A model generated the notes under the pieces. That model saw nothing but the letters and a program-made list of their open reading frames with translations, made no database searches and was not told the DNA's origin. Below, in pieces: positions 15,969 through 25,271 of a stretch of 44,810 nt of DNA (position 1 is its first letter; each line of letters starts with the position of its first letter). The translations under genes and the position numbers were made by a program. Source of the stretch: Pseudomonas sp. ZH-FAD (lineage in GTDB: Bacteria > Pseudomonadota > Gammaproteobacteria > Pseudomonadales > Pseudomonadaceae); assembly GCF_002803095.1 (NCBI RefSeq), contig NZ_PGLR01000047.1, positions 1 to 44,810 on the forward strand, in the 5' to 3' direction.

Positions 15969-16837
15969 CAGTCAACACTCCGGGGGAACAGGCCGCGTGG
16001 CCGTACGATCAGGATCAGCAGGAACACCAGGTGGCCGGCGAGTATCTGCCAGCCCGGGTCGAGCTTGGCGCCCACCGCCTGGGCCACACCAAGGATCACC
16101 CCACCGGCCAGAGTGCCCCACAGGCTGCCCAGACCACCAATGATCACTGCCTCGAAACCGTAGAGCAGACGGGCCGGGCCAACCGTGGGATCGAAGCTGG
16201 TGCGGATGGCCAGGAATACCCCGGCGATGGCCACCACCGCCATGGCCAAGGCCATGGCCAGGCCGAAGATATGGGCATTGTTGATGCCCATCAGTTGCGC
16301 AGTCTGCTGGTCATCCGAGGTGGCGCGGAAGGCACGCCCCAGGGCGGTCTTGTAGAACAGCAGCTGCAGGCCGCCGATGATCGCCACTGCGCAGCAGAAC
16401 ACCAGCAGCGGCATCACACCGACACTCAGGCCACCCAGGGTCAGGCTGGCCGTTTCCAGACTCCCCTGAGACAGCTTGCGGCTATCGGCACTGAAGAACT
16501 CCAGCAGCAGGTTCTGCAGGATGACCGACAGGCCGAAGGTGACCAGCAGCGGCGGCAGAATGTCCTGGCCCAGGGTGCGGTTGAGTACCCCACGCTGCAG
16601 GGCATAGCCGAGCCCGAACATCGCCGGCACCACCAGCACCAGACTGGCCAGTGGCGACAGTCCCAGGCCCTCGCTGACCAGCAGCGCTAGGTAGGCCGCC
16701 AGCACGATGAAATCGCCATGGGCGATATTGACCAAGCGCATGATGCCGAACATCAGCGACAGGCCCACGGCAAACATGGCGTACAGACCGCCCAGCAGGA
16801 CGCCCTGCACAATGGTATCGAGCCCTTCCATTGTCAT
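15968..16837 (-). CDS. ABC transporter permease, LivH type
   Basis: This 289-residue permease has about eight membrane segments. The family signature VGLSLMFGIMRLVNIAHGDF lies near residues 22-42, and GRAFRATSDDQQTAQLMGI is the ATPase-contacting loop. It pairs with the LivM-type permease. Its start overlaps the LivF-type stop (ATGA). Relatives carry branched-chain amino acids, urea, amides or aromatic acids. Confidence 0.88.
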   Translation of the reverse strand: MTMEGLDTIVQGVLLGGLYAMFAVGLSLMFGIMRLVNIAHGDFIVLAAYLALLVSEGLGLSPLASLVLVVPAMFGLGYALQRGVLNRTLGQDILPPLLVTFGLSVILQNLLLEFFSADSRKLSQGSLETASLTLGGLSVGVMPLLVFCCAVAIIGGLQLLFYKTALGRAFRATSDDQQTAQLMGINNAHIFGLAMALAMAVVAIAGVFLAIRTSFDPTVGPARLLYGFEAVIIGGLGSLWGTLAGGVILGVAQAVGAKLDPGWQILAGHLVFLLILIVRPRGLFPRSVD

Positions 16838-17535
16838 GCCTCCACCAGGCCGAAATAAGCCGCCTTGATCTGTTCTTTGTTTGCCTCTCCCGGCCGCCCG
16901 CTCAGCGACACGCGGCCCTCCTGCAGACAGTAGAAACGGTCAGCCACACTCAGCGCCTGGTTGATGTCCTGCTCGACCAGGATCACTGCCGTGCCGTCGG
17001 CCTTGATCGAGGGCAATGCCGCATAGATGTCCTTGATGGTGGTAGGCGCTAGGCCCAGGCTGATCTCGTCGCACAGGAGCAGACGGGGACTGGACATCAG
17101 CGCCCGGCCGATCGCCACCATCTGCTGCTGCCCACCGGACAGAGCCGTGGACGGTCGCCGGCGCAACTTCTCCAGTACCGGGAACAATCCATAGATGCGC
17201 TCAAGGCTCCAGGCCTCCTTGTGCCCACCGTAAGCACCGATCATCAGGTTCTCCTCCACGCTGAGGGAGGGAAACAGGCGGCGCCCCTCGGGCACCAAGG
17301 CAATGCCGCGCGCCACCACCTGGTTGGCCGGCAACGCGCCTATGGCCTCTCCGTCGAAACGTATGCTGTGGGCGGGATTGCGGATCAGGCCCGCCAGCGA
17401 GCGCAGCAAGGTGGACTTGCCGGCGCCGTTGGAGCCGATGATGGCCAGGGTCTCGCCCTCGGCCAGCTCCAGGCTGACGTCGAACAGCGCCTGGAAGTCG
17501 CCGTAACCGGCGTTGAGGTTCTCGATAGTCAACAT
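16834..17535 (-). CDS. ABC transporter ATPase, LivF type
   Basis: This 233-residue ATPase has Walker A GSNGAGKST, the signature LSGGQQQMVAIGRAL, and Walker B RLLLCDEISLGLAP. It is short, as LivF proteins are, and drives transport with the LivG-type ATPase. It starts two bases after the LivG-type stop. Confidence 0.9.
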   Translation of the reverse strand: MLTIENLNAGYGDFQALFDVSLELAEGETLAIIGSNGAGKSTLLRSLAGLIRNPAHSIRFDGEAIGALPANQVVARGIALVPEGRRLFPSLSVEENLMIGAYGGHKEAWSLERIYGLFPVLEKLRRRPSTALSGGQQQMVAIGRALMSSPRLLLCDEISLGLAPTTIKDIYAALPSIKADGTAVILVEQDINQALSVADRFYCLQEGRVSLSGRPGEANKEQIKAAYFGLVEA

Positions 17536-17537
17536 GC

Positions 17538-18290
17538 TTAGCTCCCGATACCCAGGTAGATTTCCTGCACCCTGGGGTTACTCATCACCGCCCGCGGTTC
17601 GCCCTCATCGAGCTTGCGGCCGAAGTTGATCACCATCAGGCGGCTCGCCACAGCCAGCAGGGCGTGCACGATGTGCTCGATCCAGATGATCGCGGTCCCG
17701 CCACGATGGATGCCCTGGATGGTTTCCACCAACTCCAGACACTCTGGTTCCGTGAGACCACCGGCAATCTCGTCCAGCAGGAGCAAGCGTGGACGCGTGG
17801 CCAGCGCCCTAGCCATCTCCAGACGCTTGCGCTCCAGCAGGGTGAGGGAGCCGGCCAGGACATTGGCCTTGCGAATCAACCCGGTCAGCTCCAGAACATG
17901 CGCACACCAGTCGTAGCTGGCTTTTTCCGTCTGGTTGGCGCCGAAGGCAGCGCCCACCAGCAGGTTCTCGAACACCGTCATCTTCACGAACGGATGCGGG
18001 ATCTGGTGCGAGCGGCCAACGCCGCGTCGGCAGCGCTTGAACACCGGCTCGCGGGTCACATCCTGGCCAGCCAGAAGAATGCGACCGCTGTCCGCGCTGA
18101 CGCCGCCGGAGATCAGGTTGAATAGCGTGCTCTTTCCCGCACCGTTGGGGCCGATGATGCCCAAGGCCTCGCCCGGGGCGAGTGACAGACTGATGTCGTC
18201 GGTCACCTTCACCGAGCCGTAGCTCTTGTGAAGCTGCTCAAGCACAAGGAGTTGCTGCATAGTTGTCACCAATTCATTGCTCATGACCAT
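17538..18290 (-). CDS. ABC transporter ATPase, LivG type
   Basis: This 250-residue ATPase has Walker A GPNGAGKST and Walker B RLLLLDEIAGGL. The signature region reads LTLLERKRLEMARAL rather than LSGGQ, as is usual for LivG proteins. The N-terminal 12 or so residues before LLVLEQLHKSYG may be an over-extended start: there are Met codons at positions 1, 3 and 11. The gene follows the binding-protein gene by 21 bases. Confidence 0.88.
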   Translation of the reverse strand: MVMSNELVTTMQQLLVLEQLHKSYGSVKVTDDISLSLAPGEALGIIGPNGAGKSTLFNLISGGVSADSGRILLAGQDVTREPVFKRCRRGVGRSHQIPHPFVKMTVFENLLVGAAFGANQTEKASYDWCAHVLELTGLIRKANVLAGSLTLLERKRLEMARALATRPRLLLLDEIAGGLTEPECLELVETIQGIHRGGTAIIWIEHIVHALLAVASRLMVINFGRKLDEGEPRAVMSNPRVQEIYLGIGS

Positions 18291-18311
18291 GCCCTCAGGC
18301 GCGGCCTGGAT

Positions 18312-19613
18312 TCAGTAGGAGATCGTCTGCATCTCGCCGCCCAGCGGGATGTTCGGCGCGGTCTGGTTCGAGGTGATCACCAGGTCGTAGGTAAACGGCC
18401 CACCCAATCGCCACTGACCGGCCACCAGCGGGGTCTTGGCAACGTTTTTCACCGGACCATTTTTCCAGCTGATCGGGCCGACGATCGTTGCCAGCTCGGT
18501 TTTCAACAGCGCGTCGCGCACCGCTTCGGGATTGCCCACTTCCTCGGTCCGCTGGAGGATGTCCAGCGCCAGCTCGAACAGCGCATGGACGAATCCCAGC
18601 GGCTGGGTCCACTGCTTGCCGGTGCGGCTGGTAAAGCGCTGCGCCAGCTGTGCGGAGGTCATCCCGGTCAACGAAGAGCTGAACGGGTGAGTCGGGCTCC
18701 ACCAGACTTCCGTGGACAGGTTGTGCCCGGCCTGGCCGAGTGACTCCACCGCCGAAGGGAATAGCAGCGCCTTGCCCACCGACATGACCTTGGGCTGGAA
18801 GCCCTGCTGGCGGGCCTGGGTCCAGAAGGTGGTGAGGTCCGGCGGGATCATCACGCCGGTGACGATTTCGGCCTCGGCCTTCTTGAAAGCGGAAATCTGC
18901 GCCGAGAAGTCATCGCTCAGATTCTGGAAGCGCCCCGGGTCGACCAGCTGGAAGCCCTTCTTCGTCAACACCGGCGGAAAGCCCAGCTTCGTGTCACCCC
19001 AGGCGTTGCCATCGCCATCATTGGGGAACAGGCCGCCGATGACCTTGTTGCTGTCCATGCCGGCCCACATCGCGGTGTAGCTGCCGATCACGTCCTCCAG
19101 GCCCCAGAAGAAGTGGTAGGTCCACTCGAAGCCCTGATCCGGCTGGCCGCCACGGGTGAAGAACCAGGGCTGCCAGGGCGCCACGGTGGAGATGCAAGGG
19201 ATCTCGTTGATCTCGCACTGGTCGGACACCGGGTTGGTGGTTTCCGGGGTCGAGGACACCAGCATCAGGTCGATGCCGTCGGAGAGGATCAGCTCGTTGG
19301 CCACCTCGGCGGCACGGTTGGGGTTGGACTGGCTGTCCTTAACCAGGATTTCCAGGCGATAGCGCTTACCGCCGATGACGATGCTGCCCTTGGTCAACTC
19401 GTTGATCGTTTCCAGGATGTATTGATCGGCAGCAGCAAAGGGCGCGAGCGGACCGGTCTGCGGGCTGACGTAGCCAATGCGCACAACCCTCTCGGCAGCC
19501 AATAACGGCCCCGAAGTCATGCCCGCGAGCAGCGTGCCACCAGCGACTATCCCACTGGTGCGGAGGAAGTCGCGCCGCGACAGACTGGCAATGATGCTGT
19601 TTTTCTTATTCAT
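18312..19613 (-). CDS. Tat-exported periplasmic substrate-binding protein of the Liv-type transporter
   Basis: This 433-residue binding protein is of the Leu/Ile/Val (type 1 periplasmic binding) fold. The N-terminus carries a twin-arginine signal, SRRDFLRTSG (12-21), followed by a hydrophobic stretch and an Ala-rich cleavage region (LLAAE). The mature part starts VVRIGYVSPQTGPLAPFA, typical of the family. Its ligand is not visible from sequence. The adjacent aromatic catabolic operon and shared LysR box suggest hydroquinone or an aromatic precursor. Its start overlaps the chemoreceptor stop by four bases, an unusual coupling of receptor and binding protein. Confidence 0.88.
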   Translation of the reverse strand: MNKKNSIIASLSRRDFLRTSGIVAGGTLLAGMTSGPLLAAERVVRIGYVSPQTGPLAPFAAADQYILETINELTKGSIVIGGKRYRLEILVKDSQSNPNRAAEVANELILSDGIDLMLVSSTPETTNPVSDQCEINEIPCISTVAPWQPWFFTRGGQPDQGFEWTYHFFWGLEDVIGSYTAMWAGMDSNKVIGGLFPNDGDGNAWGDTKLGFPPVLTKKGFQLVDPGRFQNLSDDFSAQISAFKKAEAEIVTGVMIPPDLTTFWTQARQQGFQPKVMSVGKALLFPSAVESLGQAGHNLSTEVWWSPTHPFSSSLTGMTSAQLAQRFTSRTGKQWTQPLGFVHALFELALDILQRTEEVGNPEAVRDALLKTELATIVGPISWKNGPVKNVAKTPLVAGQWRLGGPFTYDLVITSNQTAPNIPLGGEMQTISY

Positions 19614-21088
19614 TTCTCGATCCTCGTGGTGATAGGGAGAGCCCCAGGCTCCAGGCGGTAACCCAGGCGCAGTGCGCCCCAGTGGCGGCCGTTGACAGTC
19701 ACCGGGCTACTCAAACTCTTGAGCACCATGTAGGTGCCGTTGCCCATGTCGCGGCGGTAGTATTGCAACAGGAAGGGCTCGGTGCTGCGGGCGGCGCGCA
19801 GACCGACCCTGTCGTCGTACAGGCGCCGGCTGCGACAGTTGGCCTGATTCCAGGCCCTGTCACCCGCTCGCTGTGGGTGGTGGTATTTGTCGATATGCCT
19901 GGGCAGGTATCCGTCGACATTCACCGCCACGCAGGCCTCGAGCAGATCGCTGCTGAACAAGGCGTTCTGCTGGATGGGCGGCAGCAAGCGCTCGAACAGA
20001 GCCCGAAACGGCGCATCGAACTCCGGCGGATCGCTGCCGGCCAGGGGCTGGTAGCGCCGCTCAAACAGTTCGCCCATGGATATCTCGCCGCTGGTCAGGG
20101 CGTCCTCGAGCAACGCCGAGAGCGAGGAAGCGGACTGCATGGCCATGCGTATGAACGGCGTATCGACCGTCTCGACACCCAACTCTGGCGCAAGTCCGAC
20201 CAGTTCCTCGGTCACCCCGGACAGGCCACTCAGACGCTGGCTGGCGCGTTCCAGCCCAGCGCGTGCCGTGCCAATTTCCGTGCTCATGCCAACCACCGCA
20301 CGGTGGATATCCTGGCAGTGGCGGTCCACCTCGGCGCTACGCTGGGCTATGACCGACACCTGGTCGGCGATACCGGCTACCACCCCATCCACGGCCTGAA
20401 TGAGCTCGCAGACCAACCCCGCCTCCTGCTGCACCTCGAGCGTGCCCTCATGGCCCTGGCGGCTGCGCGCCACCAGTTCATCCATGCGCCCATCCAGGTC
20501 GCCCAGGGTCTCGCCGATGCGCTGGGCCGCCCTCGCACTTTGATCGGCCAGGCCCTTGACCTCGCCGGCCACTACGGCAAACCCTCGACCGGCCTCACCC
20601 GCCCTGGCCGCCTCGATGCGCGCATTGAGCGCCAGCAGGTTGACCTGGTTGGAGATGGTGTCGATATCCGACACCACCTCGCCAACCAGGCGCATGACGC
20701 CACCCAGCGAGTCGATTTCGCCGGTCAGCTCACCGACCAGCCGAGAGAAACCCTGAACCCCTTCGATCGAGCGAAGGATCTTGACCCTGGACTCGCTGAT
20801 TGCGCCCTCGATCTGCCGCACCCGTGCCAGTGCAGCCTCGGCATCGCGCACCATAGCCGCACTGTGTTCTGCGGTAGTACGGGCAGCAGACTCGATCTCC
20901 ACCAACACCTTGGAATGCGTTCCCACCTGGAGACTTAGGTCCTCAATCACACCGGCGACATCCGCCAGTTCGGACCCGATGCCAGAGACCAGCGTGGCGA
21001 TACGCTCGAGGGTCTGCCCGCGGACGGCTGGACGGCCTTCGTCGGCGGACGCATAAGGCGCGGCCTTGAAACGAGCGAACAGATTCAT
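19610..21088 (-). CDS. Soluble methyl-accepting chemotaxis protein with C-terminal sensor domain
   Basis: This 492-residue chemoreceptor has no hydrophobic segment, so it should be cytoplasmic. The signalling coiled coil occupies about residues 25-310. Its conserved tip reads NQVNLLALNARIEAARAGEAGRGFAVVAGEV (about 147-177) in pieces typical of the family. Residues 320-492 form a separate domain with YLPRHIDKYHHPQ, RNxAN-like and ALRLGY segments, resembling a Cache/PAS-like ligand module placed after the signalling domain. The ATG at 21088 has GGAGG upstream. It lies between a porin and the transporter's binding protein. Sensing the transported compound, or the state of its uptake, is a reasonable inference. 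Confidence 0.87.
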   Translation of the reverse strand: MNLFARFKAAPYASADEGRPAVRGQTLERIATLVSGIGSELADVAGVIEDLSLQVGTHSKVLVEIESAARTTAEHSAAMVRDAEAALARVRQIEGAISESRVKILRSIEGVQGFSRLVGELTGEIDSLGGVMRLVGEVVSDIDTISNQVNLLALNARIEAARAGEAGRGFAVVAGEVKGLADQSARAAQRIGETLGDLDGRMDELVARSRQGHEGTLEVQQEAGLVCELIQAVDGVVAGIADQVSVIAQRSAEVDRHCQDIHRAVVGMSTEIGTARAGLERASQRLSGLSGVTEELVGLAPELGVETVDTPFIRMAMQSASSLSALLEDALTSGEISMGELFERRYQPLAGSDPPEFDAPFRALFERLLPPIQQNALFSSDLLEACVAVNVDGYLPRHIDKYHHPQRAGDRAWNQANCRSRRLYDDRVGLRAARSTEPFLLQYYRRDMGNGTYMVLKSLSSPVTVNGRHWGALRLGYRLEPGALPITTRIEK

Positions 21089-21149
21089 GGAGACCTCCAA
21101 CAACCATCCTGTGCGCGCCGGTTGAGGCCGGCGCACCTGATCGACTCGT

Positions 21150-22502
21150 TCAGAAGAAAAGGGTGATGTCGAAGGAGCCGATCAGTTGGCTGTCTTCCTC
21201 GCCGCCGCCGAAGGCATCGCGACCATTGCCGCTGTGGATGTCGTAGCGCAGCTCGGGGCGCAGACGAACATTGGGTACCGGCGTCCAGGCCACGTTGGTG
21301 GTGAAGCCGTAGAAGCTGCCCCAGCTCGGATCGGGGATGCCGGTCTGCGGGTCGATGTTGGCCATCTCCACGTGCGCCGGGGCATCGCTGTGGAACCACT
21401 CGGCACGGCTGTTCCACATCAGACTCTCGCCCAGGCGGTGGTACCAGTTGAGGTTGGCGCCGTACCAGGTGGCATCACGCTTGTCGGCGAAGCCGGCGAA
21501 AGCCGCCCCCTCCTGCTCGCCATAGCTCAGCTCGACCGCCACCCGATTGCGCTCGTCCAGCACCTGGGAAACCGTCAGATAGGATGCATAGCGAGTAAGG
21601 TCATCATCCTCACTGCCTGCAGGAAACGGCGAGCCGCAGGCGCATTCGGCGAAGCTGTCACCAGCACCGTTGCCGTAGATATTTTCCCAGTCGACCCAGG
21701 TACGGAAGTCCGCCGAACGCCAGCGCAGGTTGGCGATCACATCCAGGTCACCGTTGGGGTCCTGCATGTTGTTCCAGCCTTGCACCACGCCCAGTTCGAA
21801 GCCGAGCATGCTGCCGCCCTCTTCCTGAGGCAGCTTGAAGGAGTAGAGCGCGCCGGTGTGCTTGGCCGGACCATGCATGAATGAATAGGGATGGCTGTAG
21901 AAGTCTGTCGGCGCCGGGCTACTGAGGGCGAAACCGATCTCGTTTTCCAGCGGGGTGTGGAACACACCGAGCATCAGATTGGAGCCACCGAGCACCGGGA
22001 AGTAGAAGTCCAGGTAGGCCTGGGCGATGTTGAAATTCTCGTCGTCGGAATCCGCGCTGCGGTTGACGCCCAAGTCCTCATCGAAGCCGTAGGTCTTGAA
22101 GAAGCGCGCATCCTTGCCGTATAGCGCGGTGACATTGAAGCCCCAGTCGGCTTCCTGCGGCATGGGGCCCGGGAACGGCCCGACACGGCCAATCACATTG
22201 CCCTTAGGTTCACGCTGAATGGCCAGGGCGAACTGATTGAAGTTGAAGCCTTCGTCGCTGTTGAAAAAGGCCTGTTTGCTGACATCGTCGCTGCCGTTGT
22301 CGTTGTACGTCCAGCCAGCCTGGGCCCAGCCATGGACCTTGATGCCGTGATCCTGCTCCAGTCCGTCGCCAAACAGGCCACGGAACAGAGAGCCACTGGG
22401 ATTCTGCGGAGCGGCCGCCAAGGCCGGCGAGGGCGACAGAAGTGCGGTTCCGAGGGCGGAGCCGATACAGGCGGTTACGAGTGCAAGCTTACTGGGGGTC
22501 AT
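21150..22502 (-). CDS. Outer membrane beta-barrel porin (BBP2/OmpL-like)
   Basis: This 450-residue protein has a signal peptide (MTPSKLALVTACIG to ALAAAP). Alternating aromatic strands follow, such as KVHGWAQAGWTYND and ATWYGANLNWYHRLG, ending in the terminal Phe typical of outer membrane barrels (DITLFF). It resembles the putative beta-barrel porin-2 family. It is the first gene of the transport operon, 61 bases ahead of the chemoreceptor, and probably admits the aromatic substrate into the periplasm. One unusual CACGSPF segment holds two cysteines in a predicted loop. Confidence 0.82.
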   Translation of the reverse strand: MTPSKLALVTACIGSALGTALLSPSPALAAAPQNPSGSLFRGLFGDGLEQDHGIKVHGWAQAGWTYNDNGSDDVSKQAFFNSDEGFNFNQFALAIQREPKGNVIGRVGPFPGPMPQEADWGFNVTALYGKDARFFKTYGFDEDLGVNRSADSDDENFNIAQAYLDFYFPVLGGSNLMLGVFHTPLENEIGFALSSPAPTDFYSHPYSFMHGPAKHTGALYSFKLPQEEGGSMLGFELGVVQGWNNMQDPNGDLDVIANLRWRSADFRTWVDWENIYGNGAGDSFAECACGSPFPAGSEDDDLTRYASYLTVSQVLDERNRVAVELSYGEQEGAAFAGFADKRDATWYGANLNWYHRLGESLMWNSRAEWFHSDAPAHVEMANIDPQTGIPDPSWGSFYGFTTNVAWTPVPNVRLRPELRYDIHSGNGRDAFGGGEEDSQLIGSFDITLFF

Positions 22503-22640
22503 TGCCGCTTCCTTATTGTTATGGGTGGCCGATGCCGGGCTGCACCGGGCCTGCTATCGGCCCGGCGGCAACCACGATCTGATGGCACGGAAGCTACAAC
22601 CCGGCTTTCTGCCCAACAATTCTCGTTTTGGCGACTTGAG

Positions 22641-22659
22641 TGTTTGTGATTCAAGAACA
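22641..22659 (-). promoter_or_regulatory. LysR-type operator (GTT-N11-AAC) of the porin-chemoreceptor-ABC operon
   Basis: TGTTTG-TGATTCA-AGAACA keeps the GTT-N11-AAC form seen upstream of pnpC. The flanks are also shared: in both places CAACAAT, then GGCGAC and AGTGTTTG occur at the same spacing. The box lies about 140 bases upstream of the porin start. It is the best evidence that the two operons are co-regulated. Confidence 0.65.
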
Positions 22660-22752
22660 ATCGACAGACATTTCGCGAGTCACAGGGATGAGGGGCCCTG
22701 AAGAGTCCGGGCTTGACGGGTAACGAAGTCGGCGGTTGCTATCCCGGACGGC

Positions 22753-23133
22753 TTAACGGTAGAAAATCACGACCAAAAAATGACCGTTAATCGCACACTG
22801 ACTAGCTTGCGTAGCCCCGAGGAGACGCTTCGGTATGAGCCATGCCGCTTGGGCCGAATCGGTAAGTTGCTGATAGTAAATCGCTTCGGCTACTGCCGGC
22901 GGGATGTTCCCGATGGGCTCCAATAGCCGTCGGTGGTTGAACCATCCAGTGTCGCCAAAGCTCCACTGCCTCCCGACTCTGTCAGCAAGGCCACATAGAC
23001 GACGCCCACTACTGACGTAGGTGAAATCCGACATCCACAGTGCGCTTGGCCGCTCGACGCAGAACTGGCAATTGACCCGGCATCGGCAGTTTTGGGTTAG
23101 CCAGTCGTGCTCGCTGTACCTTGCTGGCAACAT
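22753..23133 (-). pseudogene. Remnant of an IS3-family transposase (orfB)
   Basis: Translation on the minus strand gives RPSALWMSDFTYVSS, then a break, then WFNHRRLLEPIGNIPPA, EAIYYQQL and SQCAINGHFLV. These are the start of the DDE domain and the C-terminal end of an IS3-family orfB with roughly a hundred residues missing between them. No start, frame-shift window or intact catalytic core remains. It marks an old insertion between the porin promoter and the conjugation genes. The stretch 22660-22752 and the 146 bases before traG show no other gene. Confidence 0.7.
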
Positions 23134-23279
23134 CTGTCGGTCTCTACAGCCGGAGCTGTTACCGCCCCGCTCACAATCCTCCCCGAAACGGTCTTTGACC
23201 CCTCCTCCCCCAGTACCGAACCTCTCGCCCGCGGCACCTCTACGTGCCGCGCGTTCGTCTAGGGAGGTTGAGTTCAGGG

Positions 23280-25271
23280 ATGCAAGCGACGACGGTGCTG
23301 TACGGCCAGGTGCTGGTGGTGTTGGCCATCACCCTCTCCGGGATATGGAGTGCTACCCAGTGGACAGCTGCCGCGCTCGGCTACCAGGCCCGCCTGGGGG
23401 CACCCTGGTTCGAGTTGCTGGGCACTCCGGTCTATCACCCCTGGCGTCTGTTCGAGTGGTGGTTCGTCTTCGATGCCTATGCGCCGGACATCTTCAACGT
23501 CGGCGGCAGCATCGCCGCCTGCAGCAGCCTGCTGGCATTGGTGGTGGCCATCGGCATGGCGATCTGGCGCGCGCGCCAGGCACGCAGGGTCACCACCTAT
23601 GGTTCGGCACGCTGGGCCGATGCGGATGAGGTGCGCAAGGCCGGCCTCACTCAGCCCGCGGGTGTGTTCCTCGGCCAGTTCGACGACCAGTACCTGCGTC
23701 ACGAAGGCCCCGAGCATGTGCTGACCTTCGCCCCGACGCGCTCGGGCAAAGGCGTTGGCCTGGTGGTACCCACCCTGCTCTCCTGGCCGGCCTCGGCGGT
23801 CATCCACGACATCAAGGGCGAGAACTGGGGCCTGACTGCGGGATGGCGCTCACGCTTCTCTCACTGCCTGTTGTTCAACCCCACCGACCTGGCCTCGGCT
23901 GCCTACAACCCGCTGCTGGAAGTACGTCGCGGCGCCCACGAGGTGCGCGACGTACAGAATATCGCCGACATCCTGGTCGACCCGGAGGGCGCATTAGAGC
24001 GGCGCAACCACTGGGAGAAGACCAGCCACGCGCTGCTCGTCGGCGCCATCCTGCACGTGCTCTACGCCGGCCAGGACAAGACCCTGCGTGGCGTTGCCAA
24101 CTTCCTCTCCGATCCGGCCTGTACCTTCGAACTGACGCTGCACCGGATGATGACCACGCCGCACCAGGGCGATGCGCCGCATCCGGTGGTGGCCTCGGCC
24201 GCGCGGGAGGTGCTGAACAAGAGCGACAACGAGCGCTCGGGCGTGCTGTCCACTGCAATGTCGTTCCTCGGTCTGTACCGCGACCCGACAGTGGCCGAGG
24301 TCACCTCGCGCTGCGACTGGCGCATCGCCGACCTGATCTCGGCCGAGCATCCGGTGTCGCTGTACCTAGTCGTGCCGCCCTCGGATATCAGCCGCACCAA
24401 GCCACTGATCCGTCTGATCCTCAATCAGGTCGGCCGACGCCTGACCGAGTCGCTCGACGGCTCCGACGGCATCGAGCGCCGGCACAAACTGCTGCTGATG
24501 CTTGATGAGTTTCCGGCGCTGGGACGTCTGGATTTCTTCGAGACGGCCCTGGCCTTCATGGCCGGCTACGGGTTGCGCGCCTTCCTGATCTCGCAGTCGC
24601 TGAACCAGATCGACAAGGCCTACGGCCAAAACCATTCGATCCTCGACAACTGCCATGTGAGGGTGACCTTCGCCACCAACGACGAACGCACCGCCAAACG
24701 CATCTCCGAGACCCTCGGCACTGCCACCGAACTGCGCGCGCAGCGCAACTACGCCGGCCACCGTCTGGCGCCCTGGCTGGGCCATCTGATGGTGTCGCGC
24801 CAGGAAACCGCTCGCCCACTACTGACTCCAGGTGAGGTGATGCAACTGCCCAGCGACGAGGCCGTGGTGATGCTCTCAGGTCTCGCACCGATCCGCGCGA
24901 AGAAGCTGCGCTACTTCACCGACACCAACTTCCAGAGCCGGGTACTGCCGGCGCCGCGCTTGCAGCCGGGCCGCTACGCAGACGTACCAGCGACACGCCC
25001 AGACGACTGGAGCGGCCTGGCCGTGCCTGCGTCCGTTGCTGTGTCGACGACCGATCTGGACGACGACGAGACCGTCGAGGACGGCGGCCCACGCCGTCAG
25101 CCCGAACTGGCGGAACTCGCCCAGTTGCCAAATCACGACGAGCTGACCAGCGACCTGCTGTTGCTCGACGAGGACGACATTCCCGCCCCCTTCCCCACCC
25201 AGCCGGACCCACGCCTGCAACGCGTGGCGCGGCTGGCAGCCCTCGACCCTGACGATGGAATAGCCCTATGA
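23280..25271 (+). CDS. traG: Type IV secretion coupling protein TraG/VirD4
   Basis: This 663-residue ATPase couples relaxosome-bound DNA to the mating channel. Two or more N-terminal membrane helices are followed by Walker A TRSGKGVGLVVPT, IHDIKGENW, and Walker B LLLMLDEFPALGRL. The family SQSLNQIDKAYG segment follows. An acidic low-complexity tail begins at about residue 590. The ATG at 23280 is preferred to the in-frame GTG at 23244 because AGGGAGG lies before it. It is the first gene of a long operon and overlaps the next gene. No relaxase gene precedes it; only an IS3 remnant lies upstream. Confidence 0.93.
   Translation: MQATTVLYGQVLVVLAITLSGIWSATQWTAAALGYQARLGAPWFELLGTPVYHPWRLFEWWFVFDAYAPDIFNVGGSIAACSSLLALVVAIGMAIWRARQARRVTTYGSARWADADEVRKAGLTQPAGVFLGQFDDQYLRHEGPEHVLTFAPTRSGKGVGLVVPTLLSWPASAVIHDIKGENWGLTAGWRSRFSHCLLFNPTDLASAAYNPLLEVRRGAHEVRDVQNIADILVDPEGALERRNHWEKTSHALLVGAILHVLYAGQDKTLRGVANFLSDPACTFELTLHRMMTTPHQGDAPHPVVASAAREVLNKSDNERSGVLSTAMSFLGLYRDPTVAEVTSRCDWRIADLISAEHPVSLYLVVPPSDISRTKPLIRLILNQVGRRLTESLDGSDGIERRHKLLLMLDEFPALGRLDFFETALAFMAGYGLRAFLISQSLNQIDKAYGQNHSILDNCHVRVTFATNDERTAKRISETLGTATELRAQRNYAGHRLAPWLGHLMVSRQETARPLLTPGEVMQLPSDEAVVMLSGLAPIRAKKLRYFTDTNFQSRVLPAPRLQPGRYADVPATRPDDWSGLAVPASVAVSTTDLDDDETVEDGGPRRQPELAELAQLPNHDELTSDLLLLDEDDIPAPFPTQPDPRLQRVARLAALDPDDGIAL

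Noticed and set aside
22753..23133. Intact gene for a 126-residue protein
   Set aside because: It consists of the two ends of an IS3 transposase joined across a large deletion.
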